Positions 34,139-45,667 of a stretch of 64,000 nucleotides of DNA are shown piece after piece (position 1 is the first letter of the stretch; every line of letters starts with the position of its first letter). The stretch is from Liquidambar formosana. Its lineage: Eukaryota > Streptophyta > Magnoliopsida > Saxifragales > Altingiaceae. The stretch is from positions 35,298,371 to 35,362,370 of the forward strand of contig CM077823.1 in assembly GCA_039720395.1 (NCBI GenBank), written 5' to 3'. A program made the position numbers and the translations under genes. Below the pieces are notes generated by a model that did not search any database, was not told where the DNA came from, and saw only the letters and a list, made by a program, of their open reading frames with translations.

Positions 34139-35796
34139 AAGTGGAGCCCACATACCATTTCTTTTAGCAAGGCGTGTTTGACCCACTTTAGCTTTTTGCC
34201 CCACATTTTATCATGTTGGTAACCTTTTTCTTCATATACATTCTTTTAAATTTTTTATGGAGTAGTTGAGTTTCAAGGCAAATTATTGTGCCCGTTGGGC
34301 CCTCTTGTATTAGTCATTAAAGTCGTCGCAGCAGTTGGCCCTTGTTTTTTTATAAGAAAGAATGCTAATTAACTCGCAATGTTTGAAGGGTCACATTTTG
34401 ATTGGTGCATAGATTTCACGGTGGGTGCATGACCCATAATCATAACGCAATACTTTGATCATCACGAATGTAATTAATATTTTTTTTTAATAAAAACAGT
34501 GTTAGAGTTACTGTTATTCTTATTGGTTTGATTTATCAGCACATGTGACAATTACTTTTTAAATATATAGAAAAAATATTTTATTTTATTTTATTACACA
34601 TGCCACCACCTCGTCATCTGGTATGGTAACCAATAATAATAGCTGCCTAGCTGGTGCCTGGTGCACTTATCATTTCTCTTTCTATAATGGCTTACTATGG
34701 ATTAGTCCAGAGCCCATTGCGGTCCTTCGCCCTTTTCATCCCTTGTCCTGCATTGCAGACAAAAATACAGAAATCATCACAGAGAGTGACCAAAATGGAA
34801 CCACAGCCAACCTGGTAGTAATGGTACTAATGCTATTTTGATTTTAGTATCTTTTCGGCTTACTCATGACCTATCTTTTTCTTAGCTTTTGGGGAAGGAT
34901 AGGTGAACTAAATTTGGTATCACCAATTTTTTTAATAAAATGATAGATTTGTTGGTAAGACTAAATTTGATCTGAATAGCAAAACCCTTTTCTCTTTTAA
35001 TTTGGTCAATAATAGATTCAAAATTCCGACCCGCACCCTTTCCATCCATGCAAGGTTATGCATAATAGATGCTAAACTCTCAAGTCTCAATGATGGTAAC
35101 TTTTGGACCATATCAAATGTATGAAAAGGATTTTAACTTAATTATGAAATAGATGAAGGGAAGGATTAACCATTTTTTTCACCTATGATTGACTACCGTT
35201 GTAAATCTTCCTTATTATCATTCGACATCAGTTCAGATTAGATTATTTTGATAGGATAATGCTTATTTACAATAGAATGGAAGGTTCATTTAAAATGAAG
35301 GTATCTTAGGACAGGAGAAATTCTAATCTCCCTTAACAATGTTACTTGCTCGGCTCACTTTTTATGTGACATGGGTACGTGCTCGTCTTATAAGAGATAA
35401 AATTCACATAAAATAAAACGGCATTTTATATGAAAGACACAAATTTGAATAATGGTTGAAGCTGTGACGCAATTCCTCTCTTCCTTAACTTTAAGGAAGG
35501 CTTGGCCAAAGGTCTTTGGGTCGACAGATTGGCTAGAATCACCAGCTTAGCCCAGTTTAATTACAACCCTATTCCTTGCTACGTTCTATATGTTCTCATT
35601 CCATCCATATACATTGGGTTAGAGGATTGTTCATTTATATCATATCCTTTTTGGTTTTTTTTTTTGTTTTTTTTGTTTTTAAATAAAGATATTATATCAT
35701 ATCATGTATCCAAACACATATTACCATATAAGGTGTTGTATTTTGGTACTACACATAAGGTGATGTACATAGAATTCCCTTTTAAGGAAGGGGAAG
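34139..35796. other. Unassigned intergenic sequence
   Basis: No gene and no bounded element recognised. The short ORFs lack family features. Confidence 0.4.
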
Positions 35797-36140
35797 GTTA
35801 TTGCAACCCCTCAATGTTATTTGTATATTTCACTTACTTAATTTTTTTTTTCAATATAATATGAAAAATATAAAAGATTTTTATTTAAAAAAAATCATAT
35901 GCTTTACCGGAAAACATCATTTTGAACAACTTTACAAAAGAAAGTTTTTCTAAAATTTGTCATTAGAATTTTTGGTAAAAAATTAAACAAAAACTATTAA
36001 TGGCCAAAAAAATTCACTAAAATGATGTTTTCCGGTAAAGCATATGATTTGTTTTTAAATAAAAATCTTTTATATTTTTCATATTATATTGAAAAAAAAA
36101 ATTTAAGTAAGTGAAATATACAAATAACATTTCGTGATTT
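35797..36140. mobile_element. Palindromic MITE, CCCCTCAATGTTATTTG family
   Basis: About 340 bp. CCTCAATGTTATTTGTATAT on the left is mirrored by ATATACAAATAACATTTCG on the right, and the inner ATCATATGCTTTACCGG stretch pairs with its mirror near 36035. It is related to 46868-47192. TSD unclear. Confidence 0.6.
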
Positions 36141-36230
36141 TGTCATTGGCTAATTTTTTTCTAAGTAACTCAAGAATTTGACGTAAGCCCAAATTTCATT
36201 TCAATCCATCACTTTTAAATCAACACTCGA

Positions 36231-36434
36231 GCTCTGCTTGGTTCCTGGATCCCACTAAGAGAAGAAAAGAAAAAGGGAAAGAAAATGAGAAGGAACAGAA
36301 ATGAAAGAAGATATAAGGGTGACAATTATTCAAGTTCTTCAATCTTCTTGCAATTTTCCATTGCAACCAAAGAAAATAAAGTACAATTCTTTATATATAT
36401 ATTGCTTAATAAAATCCGAGAACCAAATAAGGCC
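36231..36434. mobile_element. Tourist-like MITE, copy D (worn)
   Basis: Ends GCTCTGCTTGGTTC and GAACCAAATAAGGCC match the family at 1948-2176. The right flank is TAA, and the left flank no longer matches. Confidence 0.6.
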
Positions 36435-36684
36435 TAAACATAAATTTCAGAAAATCATTTGCAAATTAATTTCAATTTAAAGAGTTTAGTTGTTCCATTC
36501 TCATTCGATTTTCAGTGAGTTATAAGGCTACAATCCCCATGTAACAAATTGAACATAGATGACATGCACACACTCCTTAAATGACATGCACACACCTTCC
36601 GCCCTCCTGGCAACCACACATTTTTTTTTTTTTTTTTTGAAGAGATACCGCATGATTAGTAAAGCATGAATGCGCTATGTTAAC

Positions 36685-37321
36685 TAGGGGTGCAACTTGG
36701 TTCGGGAAATTCCAAGGATCGGACCGTTCCGAGTAATTCGATCCGGGACGGGACAAGACAAACTATGTTCGGTCCGGGACTCGGGACCATTTTTAAAAAC
36801 CGAATTTTTTCGGGACGAGACTTGGTTTAAGGGTGTTCAGAATCGTCCCGTACCAAATTCCCGAACCAAATACCGATGATATATAATATTATATATAATA
36901 TTTTTATTGTGCTATCACTACTATTAGTAGTTAGTACTATGAATGAATGAATGAATTATAATTAATGATTTTGTATTTATGACTTTATGATTTTATGTAG
37001 CCCATTTTGTGGAAGAGCAGGTATATGTATTATGTAAATCCTTGATGGCCAAATGTAAATATGCAATGCAGTAGCCCATTTTTGTAGCTAATCAAGCTGA
37101 CAATATTTGATTGGAAGTAGTTATTTTTAATTTTTTTACTCAGGGAAAACAAACTAATAAATACCAAGAACCGGACCGTTCCGAACCGGTATTTTTTGGG
37201 ACAAGACAATATGCAATCCGGTTCGATTCCAGTACTAATTTTCAAGTCCCAAATTACTTTGGTTTGAGACGGGATGGAAATACCCCTATTCTGGACCGTC
37301 CCGTACCGAATTACACCCCTA
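36685..37321. mobile_element. hAT-type element with perfect 8-bp TSD
   Basis: A 637-bp element with ends TAGGGGTGCAACTTGGTTCG and CGAATTACACCCCTA, flanked on both sides by ATGTTAAC (36677-36684 and 37322-37329). Short terminal repeats and an exact 8-bp duplication are hallmarks of the hAT superfamily. The inner region has many GGGAC/GTCCC and GGTTCGG motifs. The ORFs inside carry no transposase features. Confidence 0.88.
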
Positions 37322-37708
37322 ATGTTAACAATGAATAATGCTCTTACTATAGTTGAATTGAGTCTCCCAACAATAGATAAAATGTGACATTATAGCGATA
37401 TTAGTGAATGTATGTGTAAAAAGTTTTACGGGCATAATTTGATCCCACTTGAATATATATTTGTTTGGGCACATGGATCCATCCAATGCGATAGAAGTAG
37501 AGTTGATCCAAAAAATAATAATAACGAGTACTGCTACGTTAATCGAATGAATCTCTTCCAAGGTTTCATCCAAAGGCCAACGTGGCAGGCACTCCTTTCA
37601 AGCCGAAAAAAGTCCAATTTTTTAGTTAATTATAATCCCATCATTAACACAATAATACATTAACAAAATAAGTAGATGAAATTGATGAAAAACAATAAGC
37701 ATAGACTT
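37322..37708. other. Spacer between two hAT-like elements
   Basis: Nothing recognised. Confidence 0.4.
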
Positions 37709-38481
37709 TAGCCCTGGCAATTGGGTGAGTTTGGGTAGGTAAAATCAAAGTGTCACCCCAACCCAATCTAATCCATTTATGTGAAGAACCCATTTAAGTA
37801 AAACCCAAACTCACCCATTTATTAAAAACGCAAACCCAACCCAATCCGTCAAACCACTTGTGCCAGAATGTTTTGTGTTGTTATATGCAAACAAGTTCAA
37901 GTTGACATAGACCTAGATTCATACCAAAATTTCAAATTCCACCCACTCAATCATACCATAACCACCCAAAACCTTCTAACCAACACAAACAATTTCCCTT
38001 GGGATCGAGAGAACAACAAAAACAAAAACAAAAACGTTTTATTTGATTTCATACCAACCCACTTCAAATTTTTATACAAAATTTGCTCCCAAGTGGTCAA
38101 GCAATTCAAATCTCCATTAAAAATAGCAAATATAATACCCAACATCAATTTTCACTTTATAGGCGGATTTTTCACCAAAAGCAAAATCTATTACCAAATG
38201 TATATAAGAACATAAAAGTTCTAGCTTGTGGGCTATGGAATCCAACAGCGTGATCAAACCCTAACTAAATTGGAGAAGGAGCTATTCATTTTTATTTTCT
38301 TTATAATTGGGTTAGTAACTACCCAACAGCTCATAGTTGTCAACCCGATAAAACCCAATTATTAATTGGGTTTTTAGGATGACCCAATAAGACCCATTTA
38401 ATAAAACATACTCACCCAAACCCATTTAATGCGGGTGGGTTTGGGTGGATACATAGGTTTCGATTTAAATTGCCACCCCTA
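37709..38481. mobile_element. Probable hAT-like element, 773 bp
   Basis: Ends TAGCCCTGGCAATTGGG and AAATTGCCACCCCTA are inverted matches. The interior has repeated subterminal GGGTTTGGGT and AACCCA motifs, as in non-autonomous hAT elements. The flanking 8 bases do not match convincingly. Confidence 0.55.
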
Positions 38482-38569
38482 ACACAGTAGAATTGGAAAC
38501 CCACCTCATCATTATTCCTTTTTTTTTTTTAAGAGGGAAAAATTACCAACATAGTGCGTGCGTACCTAT

Positions 38570-39479
38570 CTACTCTTGGTTTATGAAGGAAGCAAACTGT
38601 TTGGTCAAAGCCACAGCCTTGTCATAAGTGATGTCGTGCAAATGGAAGCAATGCTCCTCACCTTTATTCTCCACAATCTCCACCGTTCCTTTCCATCCAC
38701 TCTTCTTCAACTCTTCATAAAAGGCCCATCCTGGCTCCCACAGATGATCTTTCTCTGCCACAAACACCAACACCCTCTCACACCCTAGCTTAGCCAGATC
38801 CTCTGCAGCCGGTTTCAGCCTAGGATCATCCAACCCTTTATTAGTTGGACACATGTACAACCACATCTCATCATCAGGCGTACCCCCAAAATAAGGGTGC
38901 ACCAAAACCGCCCCAACAACCCTCACACCGGGTCCTAACCCGATCGAACCCACCCGAACCGCAATAGTATACGAAATGTTACCTCCCGCGCTGTCCCCAC
39001 CGACAAAAACCCGGTTAAAATCGGCATGATCGTTCAACCACGGATCGGGTCCATCCCCATTGACATGCGACGCAACCCACTGGAGCGCAGCCCACGAGTC
39101 CTCGTAACATGCCGGTACGGGTCGGTCCGGGAACAACCCGTAATCGACGGAGACGGCGATGACGTTGGCTTCGGCGACCGAGAAAATTGACGTAGCGATG
39201 GTAGTGGGGATTGAAGGGAGACATCATGCAGAAGCCTCCGCCGTGGATGTAGAACAGGAGAGGCAATTTTTGACCCGGGTTGGTGATTTTGGGCATGAAG
39301 ATGCGGGCAGATACTCCGGTTTCATGTGAAATTACGACGTCTTTAGATCGGACCCCCGTTTGTGGATCATCAGAAGGGGGGATTTTGGGAATAGGAGGCA
39401 TATGAACATGGACACGGCCATCTTTGTGTACTTTGAAAAAACGGCAGTCATAGGATAGCTCTTCGTTGCTAGACGCCAT
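38570..39479 (-). pseudogene. Carboxylesterase (CXE) with +1 frameshift, copy 5
   Basis: Start MASSNEE at 39479, same stop context as the paralogues. Total 910 nt, exactly one more than the 909 nt of its sister at 30018-30926. The reading frame breaks at about 39178-39181: TCGGCGACCGAGAAAATTG here, where the sister has one base fewer. The frameshift follows residue ~100, after HGGG and before the nucleophile, so a truncated 154-residue product is predicted. All downstream catalytic parts survive in the other frame (GDSAGG, AEKD, GEEHCFHL, YGLFP). The break is recent, or it is a base-call error. The TATA box at 39555-39562 is intact. Confidence 0.85.
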
Positions 39480-40302
39480 TTTATCGGAGTTATGAAGTAA
39501 AATTTCTAAGGTTGATGAATACAGAGTGAGGCTGTCCTCGGATAGGATTATTAGTATATATATTGAAAGAAGGATATATTTGTATGGGATGGTTGGACTG
39601 TTTGGATCATGGGAAAATATGAAACTTACCTAACTTTCCTCGCCTATGCTTGACCAGTTGTTGTGAGCTAGTTTTCCAATTATCATGGTCGGTTCAGATT
39701 CGATTCCTTTCAGGTTGAGGCTTGTTGTCTCGTGGGCATGATTTTATTATGTTGGGAAAAAGGTTACTATGAGGATGCCGTCAGTGGGTTTGATCTTCTC
39801 CCATTTCAAGAAATGTTATACCAAATCTCGTGACACACATTTTATAATTTGGATAAATACAAAAATTTGCCATCTAGTTTGATCACATGCATGGATTAAA
39901 GTTTGAAGTACCTTGTGATTCAACAGTATTTGGTAGCTTTTTTTATTTTTCTTTTAATTATCAACTTTGATTAGTGCACGTGAGTTTATTTTCATTTATT
40001 TTTAACTGAACACGTACATGCCAATTGGACAAATGATCAAATTTAATTTGATAAAGGTAATGATGTGGTGAGTACCTTGAATTGTGTGCTTAAAATAACT
40101 TGAAAAATGAGAGAGCTTGAGGCAAGAGAGATTGACGAGGCACCTTAATACTTTGATAGCATAAGGGCGGAATAATATTTGATCGGTAGGTGGAATAGCA
40201 TTTTTAACATATAAGTTTGTTCGGGTAATAGTCTTCTAACTTAATGACATCTCTTTATTTTTTGTGGATAGACTAGAAGGTTGATTAGATTGATTGATTG
40301 AT

Positions 40303-40342
<40 letters not shown>

Positions 40343-41442
40343 TTTCAGGTGCCAAACAATCGAAAAATATACAAACCTACATAGAATTAAAATCAATACC
40401 TCCGCAAACCCCACACCCATACTAAGATGGGACATGCCACTAGACCTAAGGCTATTGGCAAGTTCGATTAGGATTAGAATACTAGCATGGATTTGGATTT
40501 GGCTACTTTTATTGCATGGTGCAGTAAACGTAAGATCGATGGACTCGTGGGAAGGAAGAGAAATAAAGGGTTGAAATTTGAGAGATGCATTTGACGCCTA
40601 ATGCCTAACAGTCCTCCATTTTTCCTCTTTGTCTACATGTCATTGATCCTACATTTATTGCACTATGCAATAAAAATAGCTAATTGCACCAAATCCGAAT
40701 CCCACTGGCACCACCCCCAACACTAAGATGCAAGAGATAAATAGATACACATCATATTCCACTATTTGTGAAGCAGTTTAGTTGTGACTGTGTGTCCCCA
40801 TCTTTTGAGGAAGCAGTTTAGGATTTGAACTTAACCTCATTATCTTTAATTAAAAAAAATGGATTTGGAGCACCTATCCTATGGAATGAATGCCAGGATT
40901 GAACTTAACCTCATTATATTTCAAAAAGATTGGATAGGGAGCATTTAATCTCTCCTTTTGCCCAATTGTGAATGCAGAGTTTGATGGAACTGTTTTCTAA
41001 CCAAATCTTATATATTTTGATGGAGCCATCCAAATCTTGTTTAATGTAGTTCCTTAGTCCCCATTACTTGTAACTGTCACATGTCCACACATGATTATCA
41101 TAAAAAGTTAATAGAGGCATCGCATGAAACAAATATCAACATTTTTAACTATAGTCTATAGATGGCAATCAGACGACTCGTGTCTTCCTTAGTTTTGTTC
41201 TTTAAGTACCAAAATTACCTTAGTCTCTCTTGGTAACTACAAAAATTAAGGGGGTAAAATGATTATGCAGCATGTTTACCATTCACACACAAAACTCTCC
41301 ACTCTTTTTCCTTTTCCTTTTTCTTGGTAAGGAAAACAGGAGGAAAAAAAAAAGGTGAAACTATAACTATAAGCAATGGATCCAACAACTGCAAGCATCA
41401 AAATTTATTTATATTTCATAAATTTCTAAAGACGACGGAGCA
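39480..41442. other. Intergenic spacer
   Basis: It contains the copy-5 promoter (TATATATA at 39555-39562) and a (GATT)n plus (TA)n microsatellite at 40287-40335. ORFs near the microsatellite are low complexity. No gene seen. Confidence 0.5.
39555..39562 (-). promoter_or_regulatory. TATA box of CXE copy 5
   Basis: TATATATA, 76-83 bp before the start codon. Confidence 0.45.
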
Positions 41443-42456
41443 TTAATCGGCTACACCACCGATCACCTGCTCCTGGTTGAAGAAAGAAACCAACCGCTTC
41501 ATCAGAGCCGCAGCATTCTCACAAGTTGGGTTCAACAGATGGAAAACATGATTCTCCCCTTTATTCTCCTCAATCTCCACCGTCCCTTGCCACCCACTTT
41601 TCTTCAACTCCTCATAGTAACATGTACCTCTCTCCCTCAGATGATCTTCCTCAGCTACAAATATCAACACCCTCTCACACCCTAGCCTAGCCAGATCACC
41701 TGCGGCCGGCTTCAGCTTAGGATCCTCCAACCCGCCATGTGTCGGACACATAAACAGCCACATCTTATCGTCGTCTGTACCCCCAAAGTATGGATGGACC
41801 AAAGCCACCCCAACCAGTTTCACACCGGGTAAACCGATCGACCCGACCCGGACTGCCATTGTGTGTGAGATGTTAGCTCCGGCACTATCTCCCGCCACAA
41901 AGACCCGCCCGAAATCCGCGTGATTATTCAGCCAAGGCTCCGGCCCGTCCCCGTTAGCATGGGAAGCCACCCACTGGAATGCTTCCCACGAGTCCTCATA
42001 GCAGGCAGGGATCGGGTGCTCCGGGGCTAGCCTGTAGTCGACGGAGACGGCGATGACATTGGCTTCGGCAACCAATGAGCTCACATAGTTGTGGTAACCC
42101 GGAGCAAAGGCGGATCCGATTGAGAAGCCTCCACCATGGATGTAGAACAGGAGTGGTATTTTACGGGTCGGGTCATGGATCTTTGGCATGAAGATACGAA
42201 CGGATACGCCGATTTCGGATGAAATTTGGACGTCTTTGGATCGGACCCCGGTATGCGGGTCGTCGGATGGGGGTACTGTTTCAGAGGGCATGAATCTCTC
42301 TATACGGCCGTCTTTGTATACTCGGAAGAAGGGGAAGAATTGATGGGCTACGTCTTCTGGTTTTGTTGGCTCGGGTGGAAATGGAGGTCTAGGACCATGT
42401 GGCCGAGTTGGGTTCATGGAGAAAGGTCTAGGACCCGGTGGCCTACTTGGGTTCAT
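41443..42456 (-). CDS. Carboxylesterase (CXE), YRLAP type, proline-rich N-terminus, copy 6
   Basis: A 337-residue single-exon carboxylesterase. HGGG 107-110, Ser191 in GDSAG, Asp271 in AEED, His303 in GENHVFHL. It keeps the standard DYRLAPEHPIP at 140-150. About 30 residues longer than its neighbours because of a proline-rich start in which a 13-residue unit is duplicated (MNPSRPPGPRPFS, then MNPTRPHGPRPPF). Either Met1 or Met14 could be used. The C-terminus also has about eight extra residues after FNQE. A (GA)n run, CT on the coding strand, sits directly before the first ATG (42459-42480). It is intermediate between the two groups: its DPHTGVRSKD and HPYFGGTDDDKMWL resemble the left genes and its YRLAP the right ones. 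Catalytically complete; substrate unknown. Confidence 0.92.
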   Translation of the reverse strand: MNPSRPPGPRPFSMNPTRPHGPRPPFPPEPTKPEDVAHQFFPFFRVYKDGRIERFMPSETVPPSDDPHTGVRSKDVQISSEIGVSVRIFMPKIHDPTRKIPLLFYIHGGGFSIGSAFAPGYHNYVSSLVAEANVIAVSVDYRLAPEHPIPACYEDSWEAFQWVASHANGDGPEPWLNNHADFGRVFVAGDSAGANISHTMAVRVGSIGLPGVKLVGVALVHPYFGGTDDDKMWLFMCPTHGGLEDPKLKPAAGDLARLGCERVLIFVAEEDHLRERGTCYYEELKKSGWQGTVEIEENKGENHVFHLLNPTCENAAALMKRLVSFFNQEQVIGGVAD

Positions 42457-42458
42457 GG

Positions 42459-42480
42459 AGAGAGAGAGAGAGAGAGAGAG
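42459..42480. repeat. (CT)n tract in CXE 5' leader
   Basis: GA repeat on the plus strand, so CT repeat in the transcript, ending 3 bp before the start codon of the CXE gene at 41443-42456. Similar tracts precede the genes at 54408, 57073 and 59798. Confidence 0.85.
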
Positions 42481-43487
42481 GAGTGTGGGTTAACAAAAAT
42501 GCTAGTGTGAGGAGAAGTCAAGAAGGGGTCACCATGTTGTGATGTTTGATAACAATATAAGCCGACAGAGGATACATGGAAGAATGGTAGGTTTGGACAT
42601 TTAGGTAATGATCGCGAAGAAAAAGAAAAAGAAAAAGATAATTAGGGAATGAAAAGGAGGTGAACATACCAATTCAAGTTGGGATTGATTGGTAATTATG
42701 CAATCAACCGGTGGACTGAAATGACCTTTTCATTATTTATTTATTATTAATTATTACTTTGTGTGACAGGTGGCTAGTTTTATATGAATCAATGAATGTG
42801 AGCTATGTTCCAGCCTCTTTGGACCAAGTATTATAATACTAGTTAGTCATTTTGGTAGATGATTATGTAATTTGATGGCATCATTTTTCATGCTTGGAAT
42901 CAGGGTTAAACAAACAAGTCTTAAAAGTCTAAAGCTATATTTGGTATATCAGATAGGCTGGATAAGATAGCTTGGATAAGCATATCATTTTTATATGCTT
43001 TGTGCTATTTTCAAGTAAATGATGTATATTATCTATAAGATGGTTATATCCTTCATATATGGGATATAATAAACATGTCAAAAGAAGTAATATATTTTTA
43101 TTTTAAAATACTATCTCATTTAAAAATAACAATAAGATAGAAAATTATGCAAGAGATCATTTTCTCCGCTTCAAACAAAATAAACAAAAACTATTTATTT
43201 ATTTAATAATTTTATCCTATCCAACCTTTTAATCCGGCGTACTAAACATAACCTTAGTTTCGACTCTCAAACAAAGAAAAACAAGAGAATGTAGCAAAGG
43301 CCAAGAGATTACGCAAGGATTCTACAGGAAAATGAAAAATTAAGCATCTTGATTTCTTTCCCACTACTCACATTAGTTTGTTAGAAGACCCTTTCTATTT
43401 CTTTAATTTTCATTAGGTAGAATTGAAATCATGGCATACATTCAATTGAGGTTACAAGTTTTACCCCTTCTTTTAAATAAAAAAAAG
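42481..43487. other. Intergenic with MITE-like inverted repeat
   Basis: At about 42938-43252 the ends CTAAAGCTATATTTGGTATA and GTACTAAACATAACCTTAG are inverted matches, with a shared GGATAAGATAG / TTATCCTATCC core (about 315 bp). The flanks are unassigned. Confidence 0.5.
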
Positions 43488-43658
43488 GGGAAATTGGCGA
43501 TTAGTCCACTTTTTGGTAAAATATTGGCAATTAATCAAGTAAAAGTTTTTTTAAGTTAATTAATCAAGGAAACTGAACTTATTTATCAATTAGTCACACA
43601 TTTTTTAAAAATGCCTAGTTTACCCTTATTATTATTAAGGGCACTCCCTTTTTTATTA

Positions 43659-45100
43659 CTAGATATGGGCACATGTGCGTTGCACATGAATATTATTTAA
43701 ATAAAAAAATTTATAAATTCTATATCTATATATATTAAACATGAAAATCTAATTATTTGTTACTTTTGTATTAATTTAACTTATTAGAATAAACGCTCAA
43801 CACAATAAGTCAAAATTTCTTCAATTGTTAGGAGTTATGGAAGGAATAAGAAATTAGCTAAAACACATGCATAGTAGTGGAGGCTGTATAGAATTTATGA
43901 AGTGAACATAAATTGTGTTATCTTTTTTCCTTCTTTTTTGCTAGAAAATAAACATTCTTAATTGGTTAAATATAAAACATTCTTAATTGGTTAAATATGA
44001 GAGGCAAATAAATATTTAAAATTTAAAATAATGATCTAATGGTCAATCAAAAGTGTTTCTAAAGTATAAACATTTAAAGGTAATATAGATATAATATAAT
44101 TTAATATGTGATACAAGAGCATCTTTGAAGGAGGTCGCAAAAAAAAAAAAAAAGTAACAAATCTGTCTTTTGCTACCTTACGTGGGCTGTGGCAATTTCC
44201 TACTTCAATTTGAGATGTGCATTCCAAAGGGAAGTAGCAAACATAATTATTTTATTTTTATTTTCTATATTTTATATTTTTAATGCTTTTAAATATTATC
44301 TAATTTATTTTTTTAATAAGTAAAATTGATCCCTCATAATATAGTTTTTCTTACTTTTTCTAAAAAAAAATTCTCAATTTTATTTTTATATGGTATCATC
44401 ATCTAAATTTTTTTTTTGTTCACTTAGAGATTGAAAGAGAGTGGAGATCGAGATTTTCATTTTATTTTTTTCCTTTTTCTTTTCCCCCCTCCCTTCTCAT
44501 CAACAACCAAATTCAAGCAAAATAATAATAATAATTATCATATACATATATGACTAATTCCAACAATTTCTACGTTACAATCAAAACACATTCAAGGGTT
44601 TTCCTAGTCTACCCAAAATCTTCCAAAACAACCACCCCCAACCACAAATAAATTTTGCATTATATGAATTCTCACAAAATTTCAAGAAATACAAAATAAA
44701 AGTATAAAACCCTCACGCAATAGCCCCTTGAGATCCGGTATCGTCTCCATGTATCATTTCTATGATGTGGATATTTGGTTTGTGACTGCGCTGGGAAGTA
44801 GGTGTGCCTCTAATAGGCCATTCTCGTTTGCTAGAGAATGAGAGGAAGAGGGAGATACAAAGTCAACGTGTTTTAGGATTATATGTATAGTATTAAATGG
44901 AGTATTTGATTTAGGGTTTTCTTTGAATTCTTATTTGTGTTTTATATATTAAGGTATGTGTTTTAGAATTATAGTTTCCATATTACTATATTTCCTATAT
45001 ATGTAGAAGGGTGGGTAGTTGTGTATTTAAAAATTAAAATAAGGATATATTAGTCAATCAAAAGTTTTTCTTACATTCATCTTTTTATAGGTAGTATAGA
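43659..45100 (-). mobile_element. Non-autonomous Helitron, copy 3 (full length)
   Basis: On the minus strand it starts TCTATACTACCTATAAAAAG at 45100, preceded by A, and ends with hairpin GTGCAACGCAC then CTAG at 43659, followed by T. It is 1,442 bp and shares the first ~170 bp with the copies at 1169-1913 and 5296-6241. No RepHel protein is encoded, so it depends on a partner elsewhere. TTAAGGGCAC occurs on both sides of the insertion. Confidence 0.75.
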
Positions 45101-45274
45101 TTAAGGGCACCTATGTAACTAACTTAGCCTTTTAGTATTATAAGTTTTAAAAGCTTATAACTTACAATATACATATTCGTTTAAAAAAAATATTATATTT
45201 TTGAAATCTACTTGTCAATATTTTCGAAAAAAGATCCATATTGATTAGGTAATTATTAAAAAAAATTAGAATTG

Positions 45275-45445
45275 AAAAATTTTACTACTTGATACAGTCT
45301 AACGTAATACTTCATAAAACTGTAAAATTTTACTACTTTACGAAATAGTAAAATTTTACTACTTCAATAGTAAAATTTGTAATGTAGTAGTAAAATTTTA
45401 CTACTTTACAAAATAAATTTTACAACAAATTTTACTACTTCGAAA
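45275..45445. repeat. Palindromic AT minisatellite
   Basis: Five to six copies of an AGTAAAATTTTACTAC-type unit at irregular spacing. Each core, AGTAAAATTTTACT, is itself a perfect palindrome. Confidence 0.65.
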
Positions 45446-45638
45446 GTTAGGCATGCAAGTGTGCGACAAGGGCCTAGTTAGCTTCTTGTAAAGATGGGGG
45501 GGAGGAGATAAACCAAACTCTAATTACTCCTCTAGTTTTCCACCTCAACCATAGGAAAAGGAAAATAATGCATTGATGTTTTGATTGTTAAACCATTTAA
45601 AAAATAAAAAAATAAAAAAATAAAAAAAGAAAAAAAAA

Positions 45639-45667
45639 GGAAGAAGAAGAAGAAGAAGAAGAAGAAG
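45639..45667. repeat. (GAA)n microsatellite
   Basis: About nine GAA units after an A-rich stretch. Confidence 0.85.
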
